Shown here: in pieces, positions 26,925-36,074 of the stretch | Layout: each line of letters opens with the position of its first letter | How positions within the stretch are numbered: position 1 is the stretch's first letter | Source: Clostridiaceae bacterium | GTDB taxonomy: Bacteria; Bacillota; Clostridia; Oscillospirales; Acutalibacteraceae | Length of the DNA stretch: 64,000 bases | Assembly: GCA_016292455.1 (NCBI GenBank) | Contig: JAEDIL010000001.1 | Coordinates: 30,582-94,581 of the forward strand | Direction: 5' to 3' | Program-made: the position numbers and the translations under genes | The notes under the pieces: generated by a model | What the model was told of the DNA's origin: nothing | Database searches by the model: none | The model's input: only the letters and a program-made list of their open reading frames with translations

Positions 26925-29900
26925 TCAGCCCTCCTCTTCTTCAAGCTCCGAAAGGCACTCGCTGTGCGTTTTCGGCGCAATATATCTTTTTCTGCCGTTC
27001 TTTTCTCTCATGCAAACCGAAGCATAGGGACACCATTCGCAGGTTTTGTCGTGTCCCTTTCCGAAAACGGGCAGCGCCGGAATTTTTCCTTCATGGAGGC
27101 TGTTGCCCATTTCGCTCATGATTTTTTCAAGCTTTTTTTCAAGCGCTTCAAGCTGAGAGAGCGAAATGAATTTTCCGCTCATTGCCCCGGTTCTCTTGTT
27201 TATTTTTATCGGAATGAACTGCCCGCACAGGGCGTTGTCCATTCCTTTGATAACCTCGCCGTCATCAAGAATCATGCCGTCCATTTTTCCGCCGGATAGC
27301 ATCTTTTGGAAAACGGCTTTTTCATCTTCTCCGCGGTCGGCGGAAAAAGCTTCAAGCCTTGCCGGAAGATATAGCACGCCTGACGGAATCGTGTTTTCAT
27401 ATTTACCCTTGCCGTTTTTCCAGATTGAAGCAAGATACAGCAGCATCTGCATTCCCAGACCTGCAAAAACGTCGGCAAGAGAAAACTCTTTCAGTCCTGT
27501 TTTGTAATCAACCACTCTGATATAATTTCTGTCTCCGGTTTTCATCATATCAACGCGGTCAACCACGCCGAAAAGCTCAATATATCCGTTTTTCAGCGGT
27601 ATTCTCATCGGCTCAACCTCTGTGCCCTCCTTAATCGGAAGTTCAAAATCAAACGGTTCAAAGTCGCTTCCTTCAAACTCGCAAAGCAGACGGTCCGTTA
27701 TTGCGCAAAGGGTTTTGAAAAGGCGGTCATAAAGATAAATGAATCTTGAACTCTTGTTCTCAACGCCGCCCATATAGGTATCCAGATATTCTTTGAGAAG
27801 CGTCTTTATCTCCTGCCGGGCCTGCCCGGAGGTAAGAGAATGTATTCTTTCGCCGCTGTGCTTTTTCAAAAGCTTTTCAAGAACGGTGTGGACAACAGTG
27901 CCCATGCTTGCCGGGTCAAGAGAAGCCGTTCTGCGCTCCTTTGCACCCATTCCGTACCGGCAGAAATATTTGAAAGGACATTCGCCGTAAACTTCAAGCT
28001 GCGAAGCCGAAAGACTCAGCCTTTTTCCGAAAAGCTTCTGCGCCTTTTCAGGATTTTCAAAGGAAAACACATTCTTTCCGTTTGCCCTTGAAAGAGCCCG
28101 GAGTCTTCCGGAATATTCCGGCTTGGAGGAAAAATACTCTTTGAGCGTTTTTTCAAGGACAGTATCCTCATGCCAGTTTTCCGCCGCAAATTCAAAGGCG
28201 GCGCTTTCGCTTTCGGGCAATATATCCCCGTCTAAAAATGGAAAAGCTTTTTCGCTTATTTTCGGGAAAAGCCGTCTGAGTCCCGTGACAATTTCCGAAG
28301 GCAAAATTTTCGCTCCGGATTTATCTGTCAGCGAATAGGAAACATAAAGTTTTTCTCTTGCACTGCAAAGGCTGTTATAAACCATGAAACGTTCTTCTGC
28401 GGAAAAATCGGCTGCGCTCTTTGAAAAAAGCGGAAGGCTTTCACGAAGCGTTTCGCTTTCGGAAAGCGAGAATATGCCCTCGCTTGCGCCCGGAAGCGGG
28501 AAAACGCCCTCATTTGCGCCGACAACAAAAATCACTTTCGGCATGAGCGTCTGAATCCGTCCGGCGTCGCAGATATATACTTCGTCATATCCGCTCGGAA
28601 GCTTTCCGAGACTCAGACACGAAAGCGCGGCAGAAAACAGCTCGCAAAGCTTTTTCTGACTGACATCGGCATTATTGAGTGCCGCGGCAAGGTCATCAAA
28701 AACGCCGACAATGCTGTCCCAGACCTGCTCTTGTTGAAGCGCAAGCTCAATTTCGCCCTGACTTTCAAGTTCAAGAGCGTAGTTTTTCAGGTTTTCGTCA
28801 ATCTTTTCTTCAAGTATGAATTCAAAAACACCTTTCAGACAGTCAACCGCGCTTTTTCCTTTCAGCTTCTCACGCAAAGCAATCAGCGGCGCCACAAGTC
28901 TGTCCTTGGCGGCGTTGAGCGTGGTCAGGCGTTCCTGCCTTCGCTCGTTCATTTCGCTGCCGAAGCCGTCGGGATTATCTTTCCATTCACCGCAAAGCGC
29001 CTTTGAATCGAGATTCCACATAAAGGCATAGTTTTCAATCTGAGCAATTTCGTCCCATGAAAGCGAGGTCAGTCCCGTTTTTGAATATGTCATAAGCCTT
29101 TCAAGGTCAATTCCGAAAGCAAGAATTTCAAAAACCGTTCTGACAAGAACCGAAAGCGGCTCATTTTTGATTTCGGCGCGTCTGTCCTCAAAAATCGGAA
29201 CGCCGTATTTTTTAAGGCTGTACCGTATTTCTTTCTGATACGCGCTCTCGCTGCGGTAAACAACGGCAATATCCCGGCAGCGCAGCTTTTCCTCCCGGAG
29301 CAGACGGTGAATTTCGCAGGCAACAAAGCTGCACTCCTCGCGCACATCGGACGCATTGATTATCCGGATTGACGGCGAAGCGTCTTCAAACGGCTCTGCG
29401 CAAACGTCAAAAAAGTTCTTTTCAAGATACCTCAGTTCCGGTGAAGAATAAACCGAAAAGCCGTTTTCACCGTCGCGCAGCAATACGGTTTTTCCAATCC
29501 GGACTCCGTTCTTCTCAGCCGAGTTCACAAGCCGCTTTGCGGTCTGCGAAACGCAGCAGAACGGGCTGAGACTGCTTTTGACAAAAAGCTCGTCTGTGCA
29601 TAGGGTCACCCAGACCTCCTTTGCGCGGCGCAGCATCAGCTCGATTATTTTCTGTTCCTGCCCCGAGAAGGTACGGAAATCGTCAATCACAACAATTTTT
29701 CCGTCAAACAAATCGCTGTCAAGCAGAATTTCACAGACCGCCGAAAGCATATCCCGGTCATCAAAAAAGCTTTGGGCAACAAGTGCATTGTAGGTTTCAT
29801 AAATCAGCGCAGTTTCAACCGTCTTTTTTTTCAAAAGACCTTCGGGCAATTTTTCCGCCGCTTCAAAAAGCTCTTCCGGTTCAATCGCTTCTTTTTTGAA

Positions 29901-30275
29901 AAGCGCAATCTGAGAAAGCATTTTTTGTGCAAAAGCAGTTGACGAACGATGCCTTGAAAAAAAGCTCAGCTTTTCTTCAAGCGCGTCCAGCGCAAGGCTC
30001 ATCATAACTGTGGCAGCCGTATCTCTGAGCAGCGGCTTTGAAACACCGCGGCAGGTTTTGAAAACCGTGTCCGCAAGTCTTGTGAACGAAAGCACCTCAA
30101 CCTCCGACGCAAGGCGCGGTCCGAGAGCGTCAAGAATACCCTTGTCGCTTTCAAAGGTGAACTGCTTCGGAACAATGAGCATTGTTTTTTCGCCCTTTCC
30201 GACGAAAGAACCGAGAAGAGAACGGGCATAGCTCGTTTTGCCGACGCCCTCTCTGCCTATGATAAAATTGAGCAC
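26925..30275 (-). CDS. addB: ATP-dependent helicase/nuclease subunit B, GTG start
   Basis: AddB is the partner of AddA, with a nuclease domain and a 4Fe-4S cluster. From GTG 30275 it has 1116 residues and begins MLNFIIGREGVGKTSYA, so the Walker-like loop lies at residues 7-14, as usual in AddB. Late cysteines in YGECPFKYFCRYG and CEWCPYASVC bind the cluster, and RVVDYKTG is the nuclease motif. The frame is open to 30332, but a promoter occupies that stretch and GGAGGG lies seven bases before the GTG, so the longer ATG starts are unlikely. Confidence 0.95.
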   Translation of the reverse strand: MLNFIIGREGVGKTSYARSLLGSFVGKGEKTMLIVPKQFTFESDKGILDALGPRLASEVEVLSFTRLADTVFKTCRGVSKPLLRDTAATVMMSLALDALEEKLSFFSRHRSSTAFAQKMLSQIALFKKEAIEPEELFEAAEKLPEGLLKKKTVETALIYETYNALVAQSFFDDRDMLSAVCEILLDSDLFDGKIVVIDDFRTFSGQEQKIIELMLRRAKEVWVTLCTDELFVKSSLSPFCCVSQTAKRLVNSAEKNGVRIGKTVLLRDGENGFSVYSSPELRYLEKNFFDVCAEPFEDASPSIRIINASDVREECSFVACEIHRLLREEKLRCRDIAVVYRSESAYQKEIRYSLKKYGVPIFEDRRAEIKNEPLSVLVRTVFEILAFGIDLERLMTYSKTGLTSLSWDEIAQIENYAFMWNLDSKALCGEWKDNPDGFGSEMNERRQERLTTLNAAKDRLVAPLIALREKLKGKSAVDCLKGVFEFILEEKIDENLKNYALELESQGEIELALQQEQVWDSIVGVFDDLAAALNNADVSQKKLCELFSAALSCLSLGKLPSGYDEVYICDAGRIQTLMPKVIFVVGANEGVFPLPGASEGIFSLSESETLRESLPLFSKSAADFSAEERFMVYNSLCSAREKLYVSYSLTDKSGAKILPSEIVTGLRRLFPKISEKAFPFLDGDILPESESAAFEFAAENWHEDTVLEKTLKEYFSSKPEYSGRLRALSRANGKNVFSFENPEKAQKLFGKRLSLSASQLEVYGECPFKYFCRYGMGAKERRTASLDPASMGTVVHTVLEKLLKKHSGERIHSLTSGQARQEIKTLLKEYLDTYMGGVENKSSRFIYLYDRLFKTLCAITDRLLCEFEGSDFEPFDFELPIKEGTEVEPMRIPLKNGYIELFGVVDRVDMMKTGDRNYIRVVDYKTGLKEFSLADVFAGLGMQMLLYLASIWKNGKGKYENTIPSGVLYLPARLEAFSADRGEDEKAVFQKMLSGGKMDGMILDDGEVIKGMDNALCGQFIPIKINKRTGAMSGKFISLSQLEALEKKLEKIMSEMGNSLHEGKIPALPVFGKGHDKTCEWCPYASVCMREKNGRKRYIAPKTHSECLSELEEEEG

Positions 30276-30303
30276 CTTTTTGCCCTCCGTTGCTTTTTTT
30301 GAC

Positions 30304-30332
30304 ATTATACCTTTTTCATTCCGATTTTTCAA
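30304..30332 (-). promoter_or_regulatory. Promoter of addBA
   Basis: TTGAAA, a 17-base spacer and a perfect TATAAT on the minus strand. The -10 box overlaps the ATG at 30305, so transcripts would begin after that codon; this supports the GTG start at 30275. Confidence 0.7.
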
Positions 30333-30474
30333 TGAGAATTGAATTTGTTGCAGCCTGAGTCCGTTTTTCGGGAGTGACGCGCAGAATGAACATTTATCCG
30401 GCGTATGTGCCCCGGATAAAAACAGAAACCCTTACCGGGGAATCCGCGCATTACGAAAAGCAACGCAAAAAAAG

Positions 30475-30532
30475 AAAGCTGCAATTCGCAAATTCAAAGA
30501 AAAAAATTCTTTACAAAGCAGATTGCAGCTTT
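30475..30532 (-). terminator. Intrinsic terminator of metY-cysK
   Basis: AAAGCTGCAAT and ATTGCAGCTTT form the stem and are followed on the minus strand by CTTTTTTT. The rest of the 329-base gap between addB and cysK (30276-30604) holds the addB promoter and a small TTATCCGG/CCGGATAA hairpin near 30396-30420; no gene is seen. Confidence 0.75.
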
Positions 30533-30604
30533 CATAAAATGTGTCAGTTTTTGTATACGCGCTTTCAGCATCCCATGCGGCAGAGCCGGCCCGGCAATAA
30601 CCGT

Positions 30605-31540
30605 TTATTCTTCAAAAAGCGGCGTTGAAAGGTATCTGTCGCCTGTATCAGGAAGGAGTGCAACAATCGTTTTGCCCTTGTTCTCCGGTCTTTTTGCAAG
30701 CTCAACGGCTGCGGCAACTGCGGCGCCTGAGGATATTCCCACAAGAACGCCCTCCTCTTTTCCTACTCGCCTTGCAAAAGCATAGGCATCCTCGTTGCTG
30801 ACTGCGATTATCTCGTCATACACCTTCGTGTTGAGCACCTTTGGAACAAAGCCTGCGCCGATTCCCTGAATTGCGTGTGCGCCCGCAACACCGGTTGAAA
30901 GCACCGCAGAACTCTCCGGCTCAACAGCAACAATTTTCACATCAGGCTTTTTTTCTTTGAGGTATTCGCCTATGCCGGTTATCGTTCCGCCCGTTCCGAC
31001 ACCGGCAACAAAAATATCAACGTTTCCGTCGGTGTCCTCCCAGATTTCGGGTGCAGTTGTCTTTTTGTGCGCCTGAGGATTCGCCGGGTTGACGAACTGA
31101 CCGGGAATGAAGCTGTTCGGAATGGTTTTTGAAAGCTCGTTTGCCTTTTCAATTGCGCCCGCCATTCCCTTTGAGCCTTCGGTAAGCACCAGCTTTGCAC
31201 CGAACGCCTTCATCAGCTTTCTGCGTTCAACCGACATTGTTTCGGGCATTACTATTATCGTCTCATAACCCATTGCGGCTGCAACACAAACAAGACCTAT
31301 TCCGGTATTTCCGCTCGTGGGCTCGATGATGACGGAGCCTTTTTTCAAAAGACCTTTTGCCTGTGCGTCCTCAATCATTTCCCTTGCAACTCTGTCTTTG
31401 ACGGAGCCTGCCGGATTGAAGTATTCAAGCTTGGCAAGAATACGCGCTTCAAGCTTTTCGTTTTTCTCAAGGTGTGTCAATTCAAGCAGCGGCGTCCTGC
31501 CGATAAGCTCTGACACGGTTTTATATATTTTCTCTGGCAT
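30605..31540 (-). CDS. cysK: Cysteine synthase A (O-acetylserine sulfhydrylase)
   Basis: The 311-residue PLP enzyme makes cysteine from O-acetylserine and sulfide. The lysine that binds PLP is K48 in NPAGSVKDR, the substrate loop is EPTSGNTGIG, and the phosphate-binding loop GVGTGGTITG is present. It follows metY by 23 bases in one transcript, so sulfide can be assimilated through both serine and homoserine esters. The terminator follows about 70 bases later. Confidence 0.96.
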   Translation of the reverse strand: MPEKIYKTVSELIGRTPLLELTHLEKNEKLEARILAKLEYFNPAGSVKDRVAREMIEDAQAKGLLKKGSVIIEPTSGNTGIGLVCVAAAMGYETIIVMPETMSVERRKLMKAFGAKLVLTEGSKGMAGAIEKANELSKTIPNSFIPGQFVNPANPQAHKKTTAPEIWEDTDGNVDIFVAGVGTGGTITGIGEYLKEKKPDVKIVAVEPESSAVLSTGVAGAHAIQGIGAGFVPKVLNTKVYDEIIAVSNEDAYAFARRVGKEEGVLVGISSGAAVAAAVELAKRPENKGKTIVALLPDTGDRYLSTPLFEE

Positions 31541-31563
31541 TGATATTACCTCCGGAACGACGG

Positions 31564-32847
31564 TTATTCTACTGCCTCAAAGCCGTGGCTGAGGTCTGCA
31601 ATAATGTCATCAATGTGTTCTGTTCCGATTGAAAGGCGGATTGTTCCCGGCGTAATTCCGCAGGCAAGAAGTTCCTCCTGCGAAAGCTGGGAATGGGTTG
31701 TTGACGCCGGATGAATAACAAGGCTCTTGACGTCGGCAACGTTCGCAAGCAGCGAGAAAAGTTCAAGACTTTCGCTGAATTTTTTTGCTTTTTCAGCACC
31801 GCCTTTGATTTCAAAGGTAAAAATTGAACCGCCGCCGTTCGGGAAATACCCGTCGTAAAGCTCCTTTTCCCTGCCGCAGGCAAGCGACGGATGATTGACC
31901 TTTTCAACCATTGGGTGATTTTTCAGAAAGTCAACAACTTTCAGAGCATTTTCAACGTGGCGTTCAACGCGCAGCGAAAGCGTTTCAAGTCCCTGAAGCA
32001 AAAGAAAAGAGTTGAACGGAGAAATTGTTGCCCCCTGGTCTCTCATCAGCGTTGTGCGCAATTTGACAATATATGCAGCTCTTCCGCAAACCTCGGAAAA
32101 AACAATTCCGTGATAGGACGGATTCGGTCGGCTGATTCCGGGGAACTTGTCGTTCTGTGTCCAGTCAAAGTTGCCGCTGTCAACAACAACGCCTCCCATA
32201 ACCGTTCCGTGGCCGCCAATGAACTTTGTTGCCGAATGAACGACAATATCCGCGCCGTATTCGATGGGTCGCAGAAGAAACGGCGTTGCAAATGTATTGT
32301 CAACAATGAGCGGTATTCCGTGCCTGTGAGCAATGTCGGCAATTGCGCGAAGGTCAATGACGTCAGAGTTCGGGTTGCCGAGACTTTCGGCATAAAGCAG
32401 CTTTGTGTTCTCCCTGATTGCCTTTTCAAAGTTTTCAGGGTCAGACGGATCAACAAAGGTTACGTCGAGTCCCTGGTCTTTAAGAGTGTTGGCAAAAAGA
32501 TTGTATGTTCCGCCGTAAAGGTTTGACGAGGAAACAATGTGGTCGCCGACAAGGGCGATGTTCTGAACGGCATAGGTAATTGCAGCGGAGCCGGAAGCGG
32601 TTGAAAGCGCGCCGATTCCGCCTTCAAGAGCCGCAATTCTCTCTTCAAAAACACTTGAAGTCGGGTTTGCAAGCCGGGTGTAGATATTCCCCTCTTCGGT
32701 CAGGTCAAAGCGTCCTGCCGCCTGAGCGGAGTTTTTGAAAACATAGGACGTTGTTGCGTAAATCGGCACAGCTCTTGCATCGGTGGCAGCGTCAGGCTGC
32801 TCCTGTCCCGCGTGAACCTGCAGCGTTTCAAACTTATAATTTTTCAT
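31564..32847 (-). CDS. metY: O-acetylhomoserine sulfhydrylase (PLP enzyme)
   Basis: The 427-residue Cys/Met metabolism PLP enzyme starts with [20 protein letters not shown], the hallmark of O-acetylhomoserine aminocarboxypropyltransferases, which make homocysteine directly from sulfide. The PLP lysine is K208 in [12 protein letters not shown]. Its length exceeds the ~380 of MetB/MetC, which also favours MetY. It is the first gene of the metY-cysK unit. No T-box or S-box is seen in the short leader, so regulation is not apparent. Confidence 0.92.
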   Translation of the reverse strand: MKNYKFETLQVHAGQEQPDAATDARAVPIYATTSYVFKNSAQAAGRFDLTEEGNIYTRLANPTSSVFEERIAALEGGIGALSTASGSAAITYAVQNIALVGDHIVSSSNLYGGTYNLFANTLKDQGLDVTFVDPSDPENFEKAIRENTKLLYAESLGNPNSDVIDLRAIADIAHRHGIPLIVDNTFATPFLLRPIEYGADIVVHSATKFIGGHGTVMGGVVVDSGNFDWTQNDKFPGISRPNPSYHGIVFSEVCGRAAYIVKLRTTLMRDQGATISPFNSFLLLQGLETLSLRVERHVENALKVVDFLKNHPMVEKVNHPSLACGREKELYDGYFPNGGGSIFTFEIKGGAEKAKKFSESLELFSLLANVADVKSLVIHPASTTHSQLSQEELLACGITPGTIRLSIGTEHIDDIIADLSHGFEAVE

Positions 32848-32878
32848 TCCGGTCTTCCTTTCGGCTCATGATAGCATA

Positions 32879-32907
32879 ATTTTAAACCGAGCGGGCTTAA
32901 AAGTCAA
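32879..32907 (-). promoter_or_regulatory. Promoter of metY-cysK
   Basis: TTGACT, a 17-base spacer and TAAAAT on the minus strand, 32 bases before the metY ATG. Confidence 0.7.
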
Positions 32908-32921
32908 CACCGGGCGGCAAC

Positions 32922-32966
32922 AAGAATAAATAAGAAGCCGCCGCATTCAGAAGAAAGCGGCAGCTT
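32922..32966 (-). terminator. Intrinsic terminator of the secreted EEP gene
   Basis: AAGCTGCCGC and GCGGCGGCTT pair with one mismatch; a T-rich run follows on the minus strand. Confidence 0.7.
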
Positions 32967-32982
32967 AGTAATATTCAGTTGA

Positions 32983-34041
32983 TCAGATTTCGCCTTTGAG
33001 CTCGTCAATGTGAACGAGCGCTTTGAAGAAATCGGTGAGAATTACGAAAATTTTCTGTATGAAATCATTGAAAGAATCTCTCTTTGTAACGGAAAGCTTA
33101 ATGTCGCTCTGCTTGAACGATTCAGTCTTTTCAAAGCTGAAAACAGCCGCCGCCAGAGCGTGGTCGGAAAGATTTGCTTCGCTGTCGTTTTTCAGGTATT
33201 CATAAACAAAGGATTCCGCAGTAACCTTTACTCCGCCGCCGTCACGGTAGAAGAACTTTTCAGCTGAATCCCAATTTCCCCACGCGGGAACTCCGGTTGC
33301 AAAGTATGAGGAGAAGTCCTTGTAATCACCGCCGTTATGAAGCTCAACCCAAGCCTCCTTCATGCCGCAGCTATCGAGGAAATACTCGCTCAGACCGTCA
33401 TCGTTTTTGCCCATGTTGAAATAAGCATTGAAGTCGCCGGTGACGATAACCGGTCTGTCTGTGCCTTTTGAATTGATAAGCTCGCTGACCTGTCTGTAAT
33501 TGTCACGTCTTGCCTCTTTTGAACCCTGGTCGCCGTAAGCGTCAACGTGAACATCATAAAAATCAACAAGAACTCCGTCTCCGAGGTCAAGCACGCAATA
33601 AAGAATTCCCTTCGGGGTCATTTCGTCGGCGCCGTTGGCAATAACGCCATAAGCCTTTTCCCAGGTCGTGCGCGTTTCGTTGTATACCGGATAGCGGGAA
33701 TAAACATTCATGCCGTCGCCGCCGGGAATACCGCCGGTGTGCTGTGTTTCATAATCAAAGCCTTTCAGTGTGCTTTTAAGATCATTGTGATAGCCGAAGT
33801 CCTCCTGAACGGCAATGACATCATAGCCCTTTGAAGTAAGGATTCTTCCGTTATCAAGCTGATTCTGCCTGACGTTTTTTTCACCCTTGCCGACGAAAGC
33901 CTTGAAGTCCGGGAGTCCCGCAACGTTATAGTTGCAAAATGAGACAGTCTTTGCGTCAGCAGCAAGCGACACGGCAGGAAGTGCGCCAAGCAGAAGCAAA
34001 CAGGCAAGAACAATGCTGAAAAATCTGTTCGTTTTTTTCAT
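32983..34041 (-). CDS. Secreted endonuclease/exonuclease/phosphatase-fold protein with amphipathic C-terminal tail
   Basis: A 352-residue protein with a signal peptide (1-28, cut near SLAADA) and an EEP domain. The catalytic motifs occur in order: FCNYNVAG, VQEDFG (metal-binding Glu), VHVDAYGD, VTGDFNAYF and SDHALAA. The fold covers DNase I, sphingomyelinase and phosphoinositide phosphatases; the secreted form could cut DNA, phospholipids or sphingolipids and the choice is open. After the domain a short linker leads to an amphipathic tail, DFIQKIFVILTDFFKAL, that could bind membranes. It is alone in its transcript, behind a ~205-base structured leader. Confidence 0.8.
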   Translation of the reverse strand: MKKTNRFFSIVLACLLLLGALPAVSLAADAKTVSFCNYNVAGLPDFKAFVGKGEKNVRQNQLDNGRILTSKGYDVIAVQEDFGYHNDLKSTLKGFDYETQHTGGIPGGDGMNVYSRYPVYNETRTTWEKAYGVIANGADEMTPKGILYCVLDLGDGVLVDFYDVHVDAYGDQGSKEARRDNYRQVSELINSKGTDRPVIVTGDFNAYFNMGKNDDGLSEYFLDSCGMKEAWVELHNGGDYKDFSSYFATGVPAWGNWDSAEKFFYRDGGGVKVTAESFVYEYLKNDSEANLSDHALAAAVFSFEKTESFKQSDIKLSVTKRDSFNDFIQKIFVILTDFFKALVHIDELKGEI

Positions 34042-34281
34042 AAAAAATCACCCTTTCTTTCAATAACTGACGGCAGCTTGGAACACCCGTCAGCCCTTTG
34101 TGCCGAAGCGGAATTCTCGTGAAGCAAGGCGGTATAATAAAGGAAAACGAGACAGGCTTTTAAAAAGTCTGTCTCTTTCGTATTTCTCTTTTTAAAAGCA
34201 TTTCTCCAAGCTGATACGCGTCTGCGTCGATCGCCTTTTAAATCACGGATATATTTTACGCCGCCGAAAATCAAAAATCAA
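34042..34281 (-). promoter_or_regulatory. Promoter and structured leader of the secreted EEP gene
   Basis: On the minus strand TTGATT and TAAAAT (34253-34258) with a 17-base spacer start a leader of about 205 bases. It contains a TTTAAAAG/CTTTTAAA pairing, a GAGACAG/CTGTCTC hairpin followed by GTTTTCC (34149-34177, terminator-like) and a CTGACGG/CCGTCAG hairpin (34064-34092) just before the ribosome site. A frame of 78 codons across it lacks coding character. No known riboswitch class is recognised. Confidence 0.4.
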
Positions 34282-34391
34282 TATACTGATTCAACAACAA
34301 AAAAAGCCAAAATTTGGGCAGTTTGAGGATTGTTTTTTCCGATATTGCCTGATCACTTTTTTTACTTTGCAAAAAAGAATTAAAAAATATA

Positions 34392-34420
34392 TGGAAAAAA
34401 CAAGAATGGTGTGGTATAAT
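34392..34420 (+). promoter_or_regulatory. Promoter of ackA
   Basis: TGGAAA, a 17-base spacer and an extended -10, TGGTATAAT, 74 bases before the ackA ATG. Between this and the leader at 34281 the sequence is AT-rich and shows nothing else. Confidence 0.65.
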
Positions 34421-34493
34421 GTTCGGTGCAAAAATCATCATGACGGGCGCCACCGTCCGTTCAATGATACATAATGTTAAAGGAGACTATCAA

Positions 34494-35756
34494 ATGAGTG
34501 TAAAAGAACTTATCGTCAACGCCGGCAGCTCCTCGTTGAAGTACACTGTCTTTCTCATGCCGGAGGAAAAGGTGCTTGCAAACGGAATTTTTGAGCAGCT
34601 CACAACTCCCCTGCCCACCTTTACCCACAAGCTTCCTGATGAAAACGGAAAGGCTGTCAAGGTCATTGATAAAATGCCCCTTGCTCCCAACGCAAGCCAC
34701 GCCGACGCAATCAACACCCTTATTGAAACTCTCACCGGAAAAGAATTCGGTGTTCTTTCCTCAATGGACGAAATTGCAGCCGTCGGTCACAGAGTTCTCC
34801 ACGGAGGAGAAAAATTCAGCGGCTCCGTTCTGGTAACCGAAAGCGTCAAGGACGCAATCCGTGAATGTATTCCTCTCGGTCCGCTCCACAACCCTGCCAA
34901 CCTCATGGGTATTGAGGTCTGCGAAAAAATCATGAAAGGCATTCCTCAGGTTGCTGTTTTTGACACTGCTTTTCACCAGACCATTCCGGAAGAAGCATAT
35001 ATGTACGCTCTTCCTTACAAATATTACAAGGAATACGGAATCCGCCGCTACGGCTTCCACGGCACCAGCCACAGATATATTGCTCTGAGAACAGCCGACT
35101 TCCTTTCAAAGAAGTACCCCGGAAAATATGACACGGCAAAGCTCAGAATCGTCACCTGCCACCTCGGCAACGGCTCCTCCCTTTCGGCAATCGTCGGCGG
35201 AAAGTGCTTCGACACAACGATGGGTCTGACTCCTCTCGAAGGAATCATGATGGGTACCCGCTCCGGCTCAATTGACCCGGCAATCATTCCGTTTATCATG
35301 GAAAAAGAGGGACTCTCCGCCAAGGAAATTGACACCCTCCTCAACAAGAAATCAGGAATGCTCGGTTTGACCGCTGACGACGAAAACAACGAAGCCACCA
35401 GCGACAACCGCACAATTGAAAACAGAGCCAAAAACGGCGACAAGCGCGCAATGCTTGTTGAATCAATGTTCTGCCACCAGCTGACGAAGCTCATCGGCGG
35501 TCTTGCCGCTGCCATGGGCGGAGTTGACGCAGTTGTTTTCACCGGCGGAATCGGCGAAAACAACCCCCAGTACCGCACGAGAGTTGCTGAAAAGCTCGCC
35601 TTCCTCGGAACAGAAATTGACGAAGAAGCGAACCACGTCAGAGGTAAGGAAATTGAGATTTCCACAGAGGACAGCCGTCTCAAACTGCTTGTTCTTCCCA
35701 CTGACGAAGAGCTCATGATTGCAAAGGATACATACGACATTGCTGTTGCAAAATAA
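34494..35756 (+). CDS. ackA: Acetate kinase
   Basis: The 420-residue enzyme makes ATP and acetate from acetyl phosphate, the energy-yielding last step of fermentation. Motifs are VNAGSSSLKY at the N-terminus, GHRVLHGG, FDTAFHQTIPEEAYMYALP, GFHGTSHRY, CHLGNGSSL and MGTRSGSIDP. ATG 34494 has AAAGGAGA upstream; the frame extends to 34419, inside the promoter, and that part is not coding. Phosphotransacetylase is not adjacent here. Confidence 0.97.
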   Translation: MSVKELIVNAGSSSLKYTVFLMPEEKVLANGIFEQLTTPLPTFTHKLPDENGKAVKVIDKMPLAPNASHADAINTLIETLTGKEFGVLSSMDEIAAVGHRVLHGGEKFSGSVLVTESVKDAIRECIPLGPLHNPANLMGIEVCEKIMKGIPQVAVFDTAFHQTIPEEAYMYALPYKYYKEYGIRRYGFHGTSHRYIALRTADFLSKKYPGKYDTAKLRIVTCHLGNGSSLSAIVGGKCFDTTMGLTPLEGIMMGTRSGSIDPAIIPFIMEKEGLSAKEIDTLLNKKSGMLGLTADDENNEATSDNRTIENRAKNGDKRAMLVESMFCHQLTKLIGGLAAAMGGVDAVVFTGGIGENNPQYRTRVAEKLAFLGTEIDEEANHVRGKEIEISTEDSRLKLLVLPTDEELMIAKDTYDIAVAK

Positions 35757-36074
35757 AAATTTCCCCTGAAAAAGTCTGAGTCCGGCTTGTTCGGCGCAGA
35801 CCAAAGAGCAAAAACGGAATACAAAAGACTATATTTCGCATTAAGCAACAAGTTGAAGCTTTATGTGAAGTATAGTCTTTGTTTTTTCGTCTTAATGTGC
35901 CGACAGCTATTTGTTCTGTATTGCGAAAAAGCCGGAACTCCGGTCAGGCGGAAACACCTGAAATTCTGCACACAAAATTCTTGTTAATTAACCGTGAATT
36001 ATGAGGTCTGCCTATTGATTGTTATCCCAACGTAATGTAAAATGATAGTCTACTATTGAAAAGAAAGAAGAATT
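35757..36074. promoter_or_regulatory. Intergenic: ackA terminator and promoter of the acylation locus
   Basis: This 318-base gap holds a long imperfect hairpin at 35822-35887 (arm AAAAGACTATATTTCGCATT, right arm ending in a T-run), the likely ackA terminator. Two small stems, CCGGAACTCCGG and TCAGG/CCTGA, lie at about 35930-35965. A promoter TTGATT (36015-36020), 17 bases, TAAAAT (36038-36043) serves the next gene. No coding sequence is seen. Confidence 0.6.

Noticed and set aside
34038..34274. 78-codon minus-strand frame before the secreted EEP gene
   Set aside because: It covers the promoter and hairpins of the leader, has arginine/lysine-rich non-protein-like composition and no ribosome site.
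35822..35887. Long inverted repeat after ackA considered as a MITE
   Set aside because: No target-site duplication is visible and the T-run and position fit a terminator.
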